Shown here piece after piece: positions 20,194 through 28,545 of a DNA stretch of 64,000 nt. Both the position numbers and the translations under genes were made by a program. Position 1 is the stretch's first letter. Each line of letters opens with the position of its first letter. Origin of the DNA: Roseiarcus sp963770035. GTDB taxonomy: Bacteria; Pseudomonadota; Alphaproteobacteria; Rhizobiales; Beijerinckiaceae. Below the pieces are notes generated by a model. The model had not been told where the DNA came from and did no database searches. It worked only from the letters and a program-made list of their open reading frames with translations. The stretch covers positions 1-64,000 of the forward strand of contig CAVYON010000004.1 of NCBI GenBank assembly GCA_963770035.1. The letters are read 5' to 3'.

Positions 20194-21071
20194 TCGACCT
20201 CTCCGCGGGCCGTAAGCGCGATCTGCAGCGTCGATAGGGTGAGGATGATCAGCATCAGCACGATCGACAGCGCCGCCCCGTAGCCGAGCCGGAATGAGAT
20301 GAACGAGTTCTGGTAGATCCAGTAGACGGCGGTGAAGGTCTGCCCGCGCGGACCGCCGGACGTCATAATGTAGAACTGGTCGAAGGCGAGCATCGAGCCG
20401 ATGGCGCTGACGAGCGTGGCCAGGAGGATGATCCGCCGGCACAGCGGCAGGACGATCAGCCGCACCCGCGCCCAATAGCCGGCGCCGTCGACGACGGCGG
20501 CCTCCAGAATGTCCGAGTTGATCGCCTGGATTCCCGAGACGAACAACACCATGCCGAAGCCGACGACCTTCCAGGTGATGGCGATCACCACCGCCCAGAA
20601 AGCGAGGTCGGCGCTGACAAACCAGACGATCGGCTCGTGCAGGACGTGCAGATCAACCAGCAGCCTGTTGAACAGGCCGACCTGCTCGTCGAACAGCCAG
20701 AACCACAAGAGACTCGAACTCGCCAGGCCGATCACGACGGGCAGGAAGACGATCGTGCGCGTGACGCGCTTGAGCGGCGTGTTGTCGACGACGAGCAGCG
20801 CCAGCGCGAAGCCGAGGCCCATCAGGATCGGCGTCAGGACGACGGTGTACTTGACGGTGAAGAGGAGCGCGCGCCAGAAGCCGAAATCGTTCCAGATCCT
20901 GGCGTAATTGGCGAAGCCGACGAACCGGCCGCCGCCGAGCAGCGAGCGGTCCGTCAACGACATCGCCGCCAGCTGCCCGAGCGGCGCCAGCACGAATAGG
21001 GCGACGAACATGAGCGCCGGCGCGAGAAAGAGCCAGCCCTGTCCTTGTCCTCTTCGTCGCGCCTGCGTCAT
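20190..21071 (-). CDS. Sugar ABC transporter permease, MalF-type (CUT1)
   Basis: 293 residues. N-terminal GWLFLAPALMFVALFVLAP is typical of MalF/UgpA permeases. Six membrane segments, EAA loop EAAVVDGAGYWARVRLIVL at about residues 187-205. It pairs with the MalG-type permease. The substrate is probably an arabinose-containing oligosaccharide, judging only from the GH127 gene. No ATPase gene is present in the cluster. Confidence 0.92.
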   Translation of the reverse strand: MTQARRRGQGQGWLFLAPALMFVALFVLAPLGQLAAMSLTDRSLLGGGRFVGFANYARIWNDFGFWRALLFTVKYTVVLTPILMGLGFALALLVVDNTPLKRVTRTIVFLPVVIGLASSSLLWFWLFDEQVGLFNRLLVDLHVLHEPIVWFVSADLAFWAVVIAITWKVVGFGMVLFVSGIQAINSDILEAAVVDGAGYWARVRLIVLPLCRRIILLATLVSAIGSMLAFDQFYIMTSGGPRGQTFTAVYWIYQNSFISFRLGYGAALSIVLMLIILTLSTLQIALTARGEVE

Positions 21072-21092
21072 GCCGAGGCTCCCGCAAAACCT

Positions 21093-22340
21093 CTATTCGC
21101 CGGCGATCTCTTTCATTTTCTGGCGCGCCTCGACGATCGCCCCGTCGACGTCGCCATCGAAGATCGCGCGCTGGAACATGTTGATCCAGGGGCTCGAATC
21201 CGAGTTCACCATGTCGGCGAAATGGTAGACCCAAGGCACGTAGCCGATGCCGAGCGCCTTGGCTGTGACGACCACGCGGGGGTCCGTGGCGAAGTATTTG
21301 TTGTCGGCCAGCGCGGGTCGCGAGGGGAGAATGTTGTTCTTGGCCAGGCCCTCGAGTTGAGCTTCGTCGGTCAACTCCCAGGCGATGAATTTTTTGGCGA
21401 GCGGGACGTGCTTCGAGCCCATCGGAATGGCGACCACGTCGCCGCCGACGAAGGATGAAGCCTGGCCTTCTTCCGCGCCGGGCAGGAAAGTGACGCCGAA
21501 GTCGAGGTTCGGCGCATTCTTCTTGAGCTCGGAGAGCAGGAAACCGCCGGTGCCCTGAACGCCGATCTTGCCGGTCATGAACTCGCTGGTGAAGTTCGCG
21601 CCGTTGTCGGCCTGGGCGCTCTTCGGGATGAGGCCCTCGTTCCACATCTCCTTGAACGCTTCCAGCACATCCTTGACGCCCTCGCCGGTTAGGGCGTCGT
21701 CTTTGGCGTTGGCGGGCAGGATCTTCGACCCGGCAGCCACCATCATCGGCGAGGAGGTGAAGATGTTGCAGCCGGGGCAGGCGCCGGAGAAATAGAAGCC
21801 GTACGTGTCGCCGCCGAGCGCGCGGATCTTCTTGGCGTCGGCATGAATCTCGCCGATCGTGCGCGGCGGCTTTTCCGGGTCGAGCCCGGCCTTCTTGAAC
21901 AGGTCCTTGTTCCAGACGAGGATCGATACGTCCGGGGTAAAGCCCGCGCCGTAGAGCTTGCCTTCGTAAGTCGCGATGTCCTTGTAGGCTTGGGCGACCG
22001 AGGCGTAGTTCGGGTCGGCCTTGAGGTCCGCGGTCAGGTCGACGAGGAAGCCCGCCTTCATAAAGTCCGGCATGTAGATGAGGTCGAACGAGACGAGATC
22101 GGGGACCTCGCCGGCCTGCACGCCGGTGGCGAGCTTGGTCACCATCTGGTTGTCGGGAATGGTGGTGAGCTCGATCTTGTCGGGGTGGGTGGCGTTCCAA
22201 AGATCGACCAGATGGGCGGCTGCATTGGTCCCGCTGGCCCTCACCCACATGGTCATGGTGTCGGCCGACGCGACGCCGGCCAGCGCCGTCGATCCGATCA
22301 GGGCGCAGGTGAGCGCGACCCAGGATTTCCGATTGAGCAT
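21093..22340 (-). CDS. Sugar ABC transporter periplasmic binding protein (CUT1)
   Basis: 415 residues. A Sec signal peptide (about 1-26, cleavage after GVASA) leads to a family-1 extracellular solute-binding protein (DLWNATHPDKIELTTIPD, PDLVSFDLIYMPDFMKAG, NNILPSRPAL). It captures the substrate in the periplasm for the two permeases downstream. First gene of the operon. A strong RBS, AAGGAGG at 22347-22353, lies six bases before the ATG. The promoter carries two LacI-type operators. Confidence 0.93.
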   Translation of the reverse strand: MLNRKSWVALTCALIGSTALAGVASADTMTMWVRASGTNAAAHLVDLWNATHPDKIELTTIPDNQMVTKLATGVQAGEVPDLVSFDLIYMPDFMKAGFLVDLTADLKADPNYASVAQAYKDIATYEGKLYGAGFTPDVSILVWNKDLFKKAGLDPEKPPRTIGEIHADAKKIRALGGDTYGFYFSGACPGCNIFTSSPMMVAAGSKILPANAKDDALTGEGVKDVLEAFKEMWNEGLIPKSAQADNGANFTSEFMTGKIGVQGTGGFLLSELKKNAPNLDFGVTFLPGAEEGQASSFVGGDVVAIPMGSKHVPLAKKFIAWELTDEAQLEGLAKNNILPSRPALADNKYFATDPRVVVTAKALGIGYVPWVYHFADMVNSDSSPWINMFQRAIFDGDVDGAIVEARQKMKEIAGE

Positions 22341-22381
22341 GCGTTTCCTCCTTGAAGAAGCTGACTTTCGCGTTCCCTCAG

Positions 22382-22393
22382 GAAAAGCTTTTC
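22382..22393. promoter_or_regulatory. LacI-type operator O1
   Basis: GAAAAGCTTTTC, a perfect 12-base palindrome 42 bases before the start codon of the binding-protein gene. Its centre is 33 bases, about three helical turns, from that of O2. Confidence 0.75.
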
Positions 22394-22411
22394 TCGTTGT
22401 GCGTTTTTGAT

Positions 22412-22429
22412 TGGGAAAAGCTTTTCCCA
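22412..22429. promoter_or_regulatory. LacI-type operator O2
   Basis: TGGGAAAAGCTTTTCCCA, a perfect 18-base palindrome with a central CG-free GC step as in many LacI-family sites. It lies just downstream of the -10 candidate, covering the likely transcription start. Confidence 0.85.
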
Positions 22430-22435
22430 GGCGAA

Positions 22436-22464
22436 TTGGTACGCTGAAAAGCGGACTTTGACAA
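22436..22464 (-). promoter_or_regulatory. Promoter of the sugar ABC operon
   Basis: Minus strand: -35 TTGTCA (22464-22459), 17-base spacer, -10 TACCAA (22441-22436). O2 begins seven bases downstream, so a bound repressor would block initiation. Confidence 0.6.
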
Positions 22465-22619
22465 GCCGGGAGATCGCGCCGGCCGCGTTGCGCATGGATC
22501 CTGCCGTCCCAGGCATAATCCTCGTCAATGTCGAGTCCAGCCGTTCCGCCGCCACGGCGCGCTGTCAGCGCGCCGCCAGGAAGGTCTCCGCGAACTTCCC
22601 GGCGCCGATCACTCAGCAG

Positions 22620-23036
22620 TCACGACGCGAAGACGTGCTCCTCGTATTGCGGCAGGTCGTCCGTGATCGTGAACCACGGCGCCTTCGAGCCGACGAAGAT
22701 GTGATGGGTCGGTCGAATGGTGGGACCGTCAACCAGCGTTCCCATGGCGACATGGACAAATGCGCCGTCGCGGACCACCGAAAAGAGAAGGGAGCCACAA
22801 ACTTTGCAGTGCGCGTCATGCGCGGCGTCATCGCCGTATCTCAAAACGTCGTCGGCGCCGGCGGTGACAGTCAGCTTCTCACGCTCGATTCCGGCGAACG
22901 GCTTGAAGGCGGCGCCGGTCGCGCGGCGGCAGTTCGAGCAATGGCAGTTTGCGGCATAGAGGAATTCGTCCGCCACCGCGTAGTCAACGGCGCCGCAATA
23001 ACACCGCCCCGCAAGGATGCGGCTGCTCATGGTCAT
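22620..23036 (-). CDS. GFA/CENP-V family zinc protein
   Basis: About 138 residues. It has the zinc-binding pattern of the glutathione-dependent formaldehyde-activating (GFA) family: GRCYCGAV near residue 9, CHCSNCRRATGAAF near 30, and CKVCGSLLF near 77. Family members bind zinc, and some are linked to formaldehyde-glutathione adducts; many have no known reaction. A formaldehyde role would suit neighbouring sarcosine and dimethylglycine demethylation, but that is only inference. ATG at 23036 or 23030. A longer open frame to 23612 lacks protein-like content and was not used. The promoter region of the sugar operon lies downstream. Confidence 0.85.
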   Translation of the reverse strand: MTMSSRILAGRCYCGAVDYAVADEFLYAANCHCSNCRRATGAAFKPFAGIEREKLTVTAGADDVLRYGDDAAHDAHCKVCGSLLFSVVRDGAFVHVAMGTLVDGPTIRPTHHIFVGSKAPWFTITDDLPQYEEHVFAS

Positions 23037-23765
23037 TTGTTCCAAGCGATCCTCGACCGGAAAGTGCGCAGCCATCACGACCGACGATTTTGGTGGGATT
23101 GCGACGCGACGACATTTCCAGTGCAGCGACCAAGCTGGGCGACGCGTAGCGTTGTCCTCGCAGGAACATTTTCTCGTTCGGCCAGGGAAATGGTGAAAGC
23201 ATTTCGCAGACGGCTGCCTCGCACAGAGATCGCTTGTGACAAGGGCTCGCCATCGGAGCTGCGCCTGCGCGCCACTCCGCATTCCTCCGCAGAGTGACCC
23301 TGCCAACTCGCCCGCGCCCGAGGCTTGTGTGGAGCGGGCGGCTATGAGCAGATCCTTAGCTTGGCCAACGGCGTCGATCCCGTGACCGCAACGAATATCA
23401 CCTATAACGGCGGTCCCAAGAATGTATTTGATCCGGATAACGGATACCGCGACGAATAAAGGAAGATCTGGGGCGTCCGGCTGGCGCCCTCGATTGAAAG
23501 CGGCGTCGGACGGCCTCGTTCCTCTGGATCGCCGCGACCCAGGCATCGAAGCCCGGGGAGGCCTCGCGACGACCGTGGCAAGCGCTCCGCTTGAGAGGCA
23601 ATCTCGCCGCAACCCGTTGAAATCGTTGAATCGCTCGTCGGATTGGAGGCCGATTCGGGTCCTATCCTCTTGATTTTATTGAGGTCCGGTCAGAAATCGG
23701 CGGTCGTGGACCCTGGAACGAGATCAAGTCCGGAGGGAGCGGGGCCCGGACGCGGCCATGTTCGT
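23037..23765. other. Long region without intact gene between GFA gene and soxB
   Basis: About 730 bases. No intact gene. A short plus-strand frame near 23341-23457 looks like a protein tail (see separate entry). Nothing else was recognised. Confidence 0.5.
23341..23457 (+). pseudogene. Possible C-terminal remnant of an unknown gene
   Basis: The plus-strand frame reads GYEQILSLANGVDPVTAT, then NITYNGGPKNVFDPDNGYRD, then TAA. The composition looks like a real protein end, but there is no start, RBS or upstream extension. Family not recognised. Confidence 0.25.
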
Positions 23766-25019
23766 TCAATGCGCGATGCCGGAGCCGGCGGCCTCGTCGA
23801 TCAGGCGCCCGGTCCGAAAGCGGTCGAGGTCGAACGGGCGGCTGATCGGGTGATGCGTCCCGATCGCGATCAGGTGGGCGAGCAGCGTTCCGCCGGCCGG
23901 AATGGCCTTGAAACCCCCGGTGCCCCAGCCGCAGTTGAGAACAATCCCCGGAATCGGCGCCGGCCCGATGATCGGCGATGAATCCGGGACGACGTCGACA
24001 ATGCCCGCCCATTGCCGCATCAGCTTCAGCTGGCCGAAGGCGGGGAACATCTCGGTGAGGCCGGCGACGACAATCTCCTGCGTCGGCGGGTTGCCGCGCT
24101 GGCCGTACGATGGAACGCGGTCGAGCCCGCCGCCGAATACGAGTTCGCCCTTGTCCGACTGGCTCACATAGGTACCGGTGCCGATATGCAGGAGCACGAT
24201 GTCGAGACAGGGCTTTACCGGCTCGCTCACCATCGCCTGAAGCGCGTACGAATGAATCGGCAGCTCGACCCCCGCCTTGGCCATGAGATCGGACGAGTGG
24301 CCGGCGACCGCGACACCGACCGCCTCGGCGCGGATTTCGCCTTGCGTGGTCTCGACCCCAACGCTGACGCCGTTTTGCATGACGAAACCGGTGACTTCGC
24401 AATTCTCGATGATGTCGACTCCGAGTCTGTCGGCGGCGCGCGCGTAGCCCCAGGCGACCGCGTCATGGCGCGCCGTGCCGCCGCGCGGATGCCAGACCCC
24501 GCCGTTCGGCAGATAGCGCGCCTTCAGCGACTGGGTCATCAGCGGCAGGCGCTTGCGGACCTGGTCGGGACCCCAGAGCTCGGCGTCGACGCCGTTGAGC
24601 TGCATGGCGTTGACGAGGCGGGCAGCGATTTCCATCTGCGCCGGGGTGTGCGCAACGTTGAGGATGCCGCGCTGGCTCAGCATGACGTTGAAGTTGAGCT
24701 CGCGCGACAGCCCCTCGTAGAGCCTGAGGGCAAGATCGTAGAGCGCGACCGATTCGGGGTAGAAATAGTTCGAGCGGACAACCGTGGTGTTGCGACCGGT
24801 GTTGCCGCCGCCGATCCAGCCTTTCTCGATCACGGCGACGCGTCGGCGCCCGTGAGTCTTGGCCAAGTAGTAGGCGGTGGCCAGACCGTGCCCGCCCCCG
24901 CCGACGATGAGGGTGTCGTAGGCTGGCTGCGGCTTGGCCTTGCGCCAAGCCTGCGGCCAGCCCTTATGGCCGGAAAGGCCTTCGCGCAAGATGGTCAGGG
25001 CGGAATAGCGGGAGGTCAT
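23766..25019 (-). CDS. soxB: Sarcosine oxidase beta subunit
   Basis: 417 residues, the flavoprotein subunit that oxidises sarcosine. FAD fold IVGGGGHGLATAYYLAK at about 38-54, then the family signature GWIGGGNTGRNTTVVRSN. The ARHDAVAWG motif near residue 185 contains the His that carries covalent FMN in characterised SoxB proteins. The C-terminal GWGTGGFKAIPAGG block is present. The ATG overlaps the stop of the TetR gene (ATGA). It is the third gene of a coupled dehydrogenase-tetR-soxB unit. Its partner subunits soxDAG lie 7.6 kb downstream on the same strand, behind the sugar operon. Confidence 0.93.
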   Translation of the reverse strand: MTSRYSALTILREGLSGHKGWPQAWRKAKPQPAYDTLIVGGGGHGLATAYYLAKTHGRRRVAVIEKGWIGGGNTGRNTTVVRSNYFYPESVALYDLALRLYEGLSRELNFNVMLSQRGILNVAHTPAQMEIAARLVNAMQLNGVDAELWGPDQVRKRLPLMTQSLKARYLPNGGVWHPRGGTARHDAVAWGYARAADRLGVDIIENCEVTGFVMQNGVSVGVETTQGEIRAEAVGVAVAGHSSDLMAKAGVELPIHSYALQAMVSEPVKPCLDIVLLHIGTGTYVSQSDKGELVFGGGLDRVPSYGQRGNPPTQEIVVAGLTEMFPAFGQLKLMRQWAGIVDVVPDSSPIIGPAPIPGIVLNCGWGTGGFKAIPAGGTLLAHLIAIGTHHPISRPFDLDRFRTGRLIDEAAGSGIAH

Positions 25020-25672
25020 GGCTGGACGTCAAAATCCTTGGCGCCGGCGTGGCGCAGGGCATAGGCGCGAAAGGCGGCGAGTTCGCCAGCGCTCGGGGCT
25101 ACGCCGGCAAAGGACTCGAGGTAATGCGGCGCAAGCGCAAGGCGCGCCTCCATCGGTTCGCGGATGTCGAGGGCGTAGTAGCCGATCTGCATCGTATAGA
25201 GGACGCGCGCCCTGACCAGCGCATCATCCGGTGGGTAGCCATGCCTGCGGAACATCGCTTCGATCGCCGTCATGCGCGCATTGTCCGACCGGTCGAGCCG
25301 CAGGCGCACGGGCTCGGTGCGACGCGCCCATTCACGCACCGCAAGGTCGAGTCGTGGGCTGAACAGCGCCGGGTCGACCCAACAGCGAAAAACGTTGAGC
25401 ACGGCTTCGACGATCGTTGCGGCTGGCGCTTCGGCCTGCTGAACGATCGAGCGGGTGTTGAGGTCGTCCCAACGTTGCAGCAGCGCCTCGATGAGGCCGT
25501 CCCGGCCGTGGAAATGCCAGTAGAAGCTCGACCGGGAGACGCCAAGCCGCTGGCTGAGATCGAGCACGGTGACGGCTCCGACGCCCCGGCGCGCGAGCAG
25601 CGCGAGGGCGAGGTCGAGCCAGTCGTCACGCGTCGCCCGAGCGCCGCCGCCGTGAGCCCGCGGCGCGGTCAT
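25016..25672 (-). CDS. TetR-family transcriptional regulator
   Basis: 218 residues. N-terminal TetR HTH: LALALLARRGVGAVTVLDLSQ, then RLGVSRSSFYWHFHGRDGLI (about 17-58). The C-terminal ligand domain has no close match that I recognise. It sits between the dimethylglycine dehydrogenase gene and soxB, overlapping both by ATGA, so it probably regulates this methylamine-type catabolism. The ATG at 25672 was chosen because it overlaps the upstream stop; the open frame continues further upstream but only inside the dehydrogenase gene. Confidence 0.9.
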   Translation of the reverse strand: MTAPRAHGGGARATRDDWLDLALALLARRGVGAVTVLDLSQRLGVSRSSFYWHFHGRDGLIEALLQRWDDLNTRSIVQQAEAPAATIVEAVLNVFRCWVDPALFSPRLDLAVREWARRTEPVRLRLDRSDNARMTAIEAMFRRHGYPPDDALVRARVLYTMQIGYYALDIREPMEARLALAPHYLESFAGVAPSAGELAAFRAYALRHAGAKDFDVQP

Positions 25673-28083
25673 AGTCGCATCGCCTTGCCGGCGGGGTCGT
25701 AGGGGGAGGGCGCGATGACGCGCGCCTTGCGCTCGGCCCCAACGACGTGGACCGAAAGCTCCGTTCCGACTCCAGCGCACTCGGACGCGACGAGCGCCAT
25801 GGCGAGGCTCTTGCGAACCGTATGGCCGTAGCCACCCGAGGTGACGAAGCCAACTTTGTCGCCATTTCGCCAGACCGGCTCGAAGCCCGAGGCGTCCGCG
25901 TCGAGCGCGTCAATCTCCAGCGTCGCGAGCTGCCGAGCGGGCGGCGGGCCATCGCGTTCGGCGAGCGCCGCCGTCCTGCCGACGAACTCGCCCTTGTCCC
26001 AGGCAATCGAGCGGTCCATGCCCGTCATCCGTGGCGTATAGGCCTGGGTGAACTCGGCCGACCAGACGCCGAAGCTTTTTTCGAGCCTGAGCGAGAGAAG
26101 GGCGTTGTAGCCGTATTCGCGAAGGCCGAGGTCCCCTCCTGCGGCGATCAGCGTGCGCCGTAGCGTCCCGTGCTCGAGCGCGCGGCAGTTGATCTCATAA
26201 CCGAGTTCGCCGGCCACCGAGATGCGTGTGACCCGAGCCCGAATCAATCCGACGTCGACGACAGCAGCGGCCATGAAGGGCATGGCGGCGTTCGAGACGT
26301 CCTGGTGGGTGACGCGCTGGATGAGCGCGCGCGCCTTGGGTCCCGAGATCGAAAAACCGATGACATTGTCGGAAATGTCCCTAACCGTCACACCCTCGCG
26401 CGTATGGTCAGCGAACCAGCGCATGTGCCAAGCGCGCAGAGAGTAGGAGCCTTCAATCCAGAAGGTCCCATCGCCCCAGTTGATGAGCGTGAGATCGCCC
26501 TTCAACTTGCCGGTCTCCGACAGCATCGGGGCGAGCTTGGCGCGACCGGGCTTGGGCAGGCGCGCAACGGTCATGAAATCGAGCCAGCGCTCGGCCTCCG
26601 GTCCGCTGACCTCGTAGCGCGAGAACGGCGCGATATCGAGCAGGCCGACGCCCTCGCGCACGGCGCGGCATTCGGCCCCGACAAGATCGAAGGCGTTGGA
26701 GCGTCTAAGCGTCGGCTTCTCCATGAAGCCGGGCGGCGCGAAGTAAAGCGGGATCTCCAGTCCCCAAGAGGCGCCCCACTGGCAGCCTGCGGCCGTCATG
26801 GCGTCGTGGGCGGGCGTGATCTTCAGCGGCCGGCCGGCGGACAATTGTTCGTTCGGATAGGTCATGACGAAGCGGCGGGCGTAGAATTCGCCGGTCGTCT
26901 GCCTGATATATTCGCGATTGGACGTGTGCGGTCCATAGCGGGCGATGTCGAGGGCGAACGCGTCCTCGGCCGGCTCGCCGTGAATCATCCATTCCGCCAA
27001 CGCTTTGCCGACGCCGCCACCCTGCAGGAACCCCGCCATAACGCCGCAGGCGAGCCAGTAGCCGCGCATCCCGGCGACCGGGCCGACAAGCGGGTTGCCG
27101 TCCGGCGAGAACGTGAACGCGCCGTTGACCCATTTGCGGATTCCTGCCCGCTCGAGCACCGGATAGCGGCGGTGGATACACTCGAGTTCGCCCGCGATGC
27201 GGTCGGTGTTTTCCGGCAGAAGCTCGACGCCATAGTCCCACGGCGCGCCGTCCATGGACCAATGTTGCGGCTGGGTCTCATAGATGCCGACCAGCATGCC
27301 TTTCTGATCCTGGCGCATATAGGTGTAGCCTTCGAGATCGACGATCATAGGCATTTCGACCTTCAACGCCACGACCTCAGGAATCGACTCCGTGATAAGG
27401 TAATGGTGTTCGAGTGGCGAGACGGGCAGTTCGAGGCCCACCATGCGGCCCACCTGCTTGGCCCATAGTCCTGCCGCGTTGACGACGTGCTCGGCATTGA
27501 TCGCGCCCTTTTCGGTGATGACATCCCAGGAGTGATCCGAACGGCGCCTCAGTTCCAGCACGCGGTTTTGCTCGATCACTTCCGCGCCCCGCTTTTTGGC
27601 GGCGCTGGCGTAAGCCCATACCGTCCCGGTCGTGTCGACATAACCTTCTCGGTCGGCCCACATGCCGCCGAGCACGCCGTTGATGTCGATCACAGGGCAC
27701 GCGGCCTTGATCTCCACGGGCGTCACAAGGCGCACGTCGTCGATGCCAATCGCCTGGAAGCGTCGATAATTCGCCTGCAGCCATTCCCAACGCTGGGGCG
27801 CGGAGGCGACATGGATCCCGCCTGTCATGTGCATGCCGATCGCCTGCCGGGACTCGGCCTCGATCTCTTTGAGGAGATCGATCGTATAGGCCTGAAGGAC
27901 GGCCATGTTCGGGTTGGCGTTGAGCGCATGAAATCCGCCCGCGGCGTGCCAGGACGAGCCGGCGGTGAGGACGGAGCGCTCGACCAGCGCGACGTCTGTC
28001 CAGCCGAACTTTGCAAGATGGTAAATGACGGACGCGCCGACGACGCCGCCTCCAATCACCACGGCGCGGTAATGCGACTTCAT
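25669..28083 (-). CDS. Dimethylglycine/sarcosine dehydrogenase-like flavoprotein
   Basis: 804 residues. Domains: N-terminal DAO fold (VIGGGVVGASVIYHLAKFGW, 9-28); SSWHAAGG at 43-50, whose His-46 matches the covalent-flavin His of dimethylglycine dehydrogenase; a central FAO_M region; and a C-terminal folate-binding GcvT domain (LGYEINCRALEHG, FGVWSAEFTQAY). It would oxidatively demethylate dimethylglycine or sarcosine and give methylene-tetrahydrofolate. ATG at 28083 was preferred to an upstream in-frame start at 28125 because it directly precedes the flavin fold. First gene of the unit with tetR and soxB. Substrate choice between dimethylglycine and sarcosine cannot be settled by eye. Confidence 0.9.
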   Translation of the reverse strand: MKSHYRAVVIGGGVVGASVIYHLAKFGWTDVALVERSVLTAGSSWHAAGGFHALNANPNMAVLQAYTIDLLKEIEAESRQAIGMHMTGGIHVASAPQRWEWLQANYRRFQAIGIDDVRLVTPVEIKAACPVIDINGVLGGMWADREGYVDTTGTVWAYASAAKKRGAEVIEQNRVLELRRRSDHSWDVITEKGAINAEHVVNAAGLWAKQVGRMVGLELPVSPLEHHYLITESIPEVVALKVEMPMIVDLEGYTYMRQDQKGMLVGIYETQPQHWSMDGAPWDYGVELLPENTDRIAGELECIHRRYPVLERAGIRKWVNGAFTFSPDGNPLVGPVAGMRGYWLACGVMAGFLQGGGVGKALAEWMIHGEPAEDAFALDIARYGPHTSNREYIRQTTGEFYARRFVMTYPNEQLSAGRPLKITPAHDAMTAAGCQWGASWGLEIPLYFAPPGFMEKPTLRRSNAFDLVGAECRAVREGVGLLDIAPFSRYEVSGPEAERWLDFMTVARLPKPGRAKLAPMLSETGKLKGDLTLINWGDGTFWIEGSYSLRAWHMRWFADHTREGVTVRDISDNVIGFSISGPKARALIQRVTHQDVSNAAMPFMAAAVVDVGLIRARVTRISVAGELGYEINCRALEHGTLRRTLIAAGGDLGLREYGYNALLSLRLEKSFGVWSAEFTQAYTPRMTGMDRSIAWDKGEFVGRTAALAERDGPPPARQLATLEIDALDADASGFEPVWRNGDKVGFVTSGGYGHTVRKSLAMALVASECAGVGTELSVHVVGAERKARVIAPSPYDPAGKAMRL

Positions 28084-28545
28084 GCGCGCTCCCCTGAAAA
28101 CTGGCCGAAAGCGAAGGCTAGCCAACGCACGGCGGTCTGTCTAGACACCCATGTACAGGGCCCTGGGATGGTCGCAATTTCGGCGAGGTGTGGCTTTTGG
28201 AACCTTGTGGCGTGGCAACGATTACGGCTAAGGAAGGGACATTCGACGCCGGTTTGGATTCGAACCCGACGCGGGAACTCCCGCCGGTTCGGCTGAGGAA
28301 GGCGGAGGCCGCTTCGGGCCTTAGGTATCGGGGTTGGTGGGCGCGCGCATGGAGAACTGCTGCTGACTGGAAAGTCCGAAGCCAAGTTGGGGGGACGGGT
28401 CGGTTGCTGAAAAGACCTGTTAGCTTTCAGAGGACTAATTGGCGATCGCGCGGCGCAGTTCTGAGAACGCCCTGACGTTTAGCGCATGGTGGTGCGCCGT
28501 GTGGGAGTCTCAGTGGGTGCTTGCGCGGCGGAGCGATGGAGACCG
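28084..28545. other. Divergent intergenic region, dehydrogenase gene to exopolysaccharide genes
   Basis: About 460 bases with promoters for both directions expected. An imperfect hairpin CTGAAA...TTTCAG lies at about 28408-28432. No clear -35/-10 pair. No gene. Confidence 0.4.

Noticed and set aside
22620..23612. 330-residue version of the GFA protein
   Set aside because: The added N terminus is Arg-rich, low in protein-like features, and precedes the normal GFA start with its Cys motifs.
28255..28275. TTCGAACC-like string resembling a tRNA T-loop
   Set aside because: The flanking bases do not form the five-pair T-stem, and no acceptor, D or anticodon arm fits around it.
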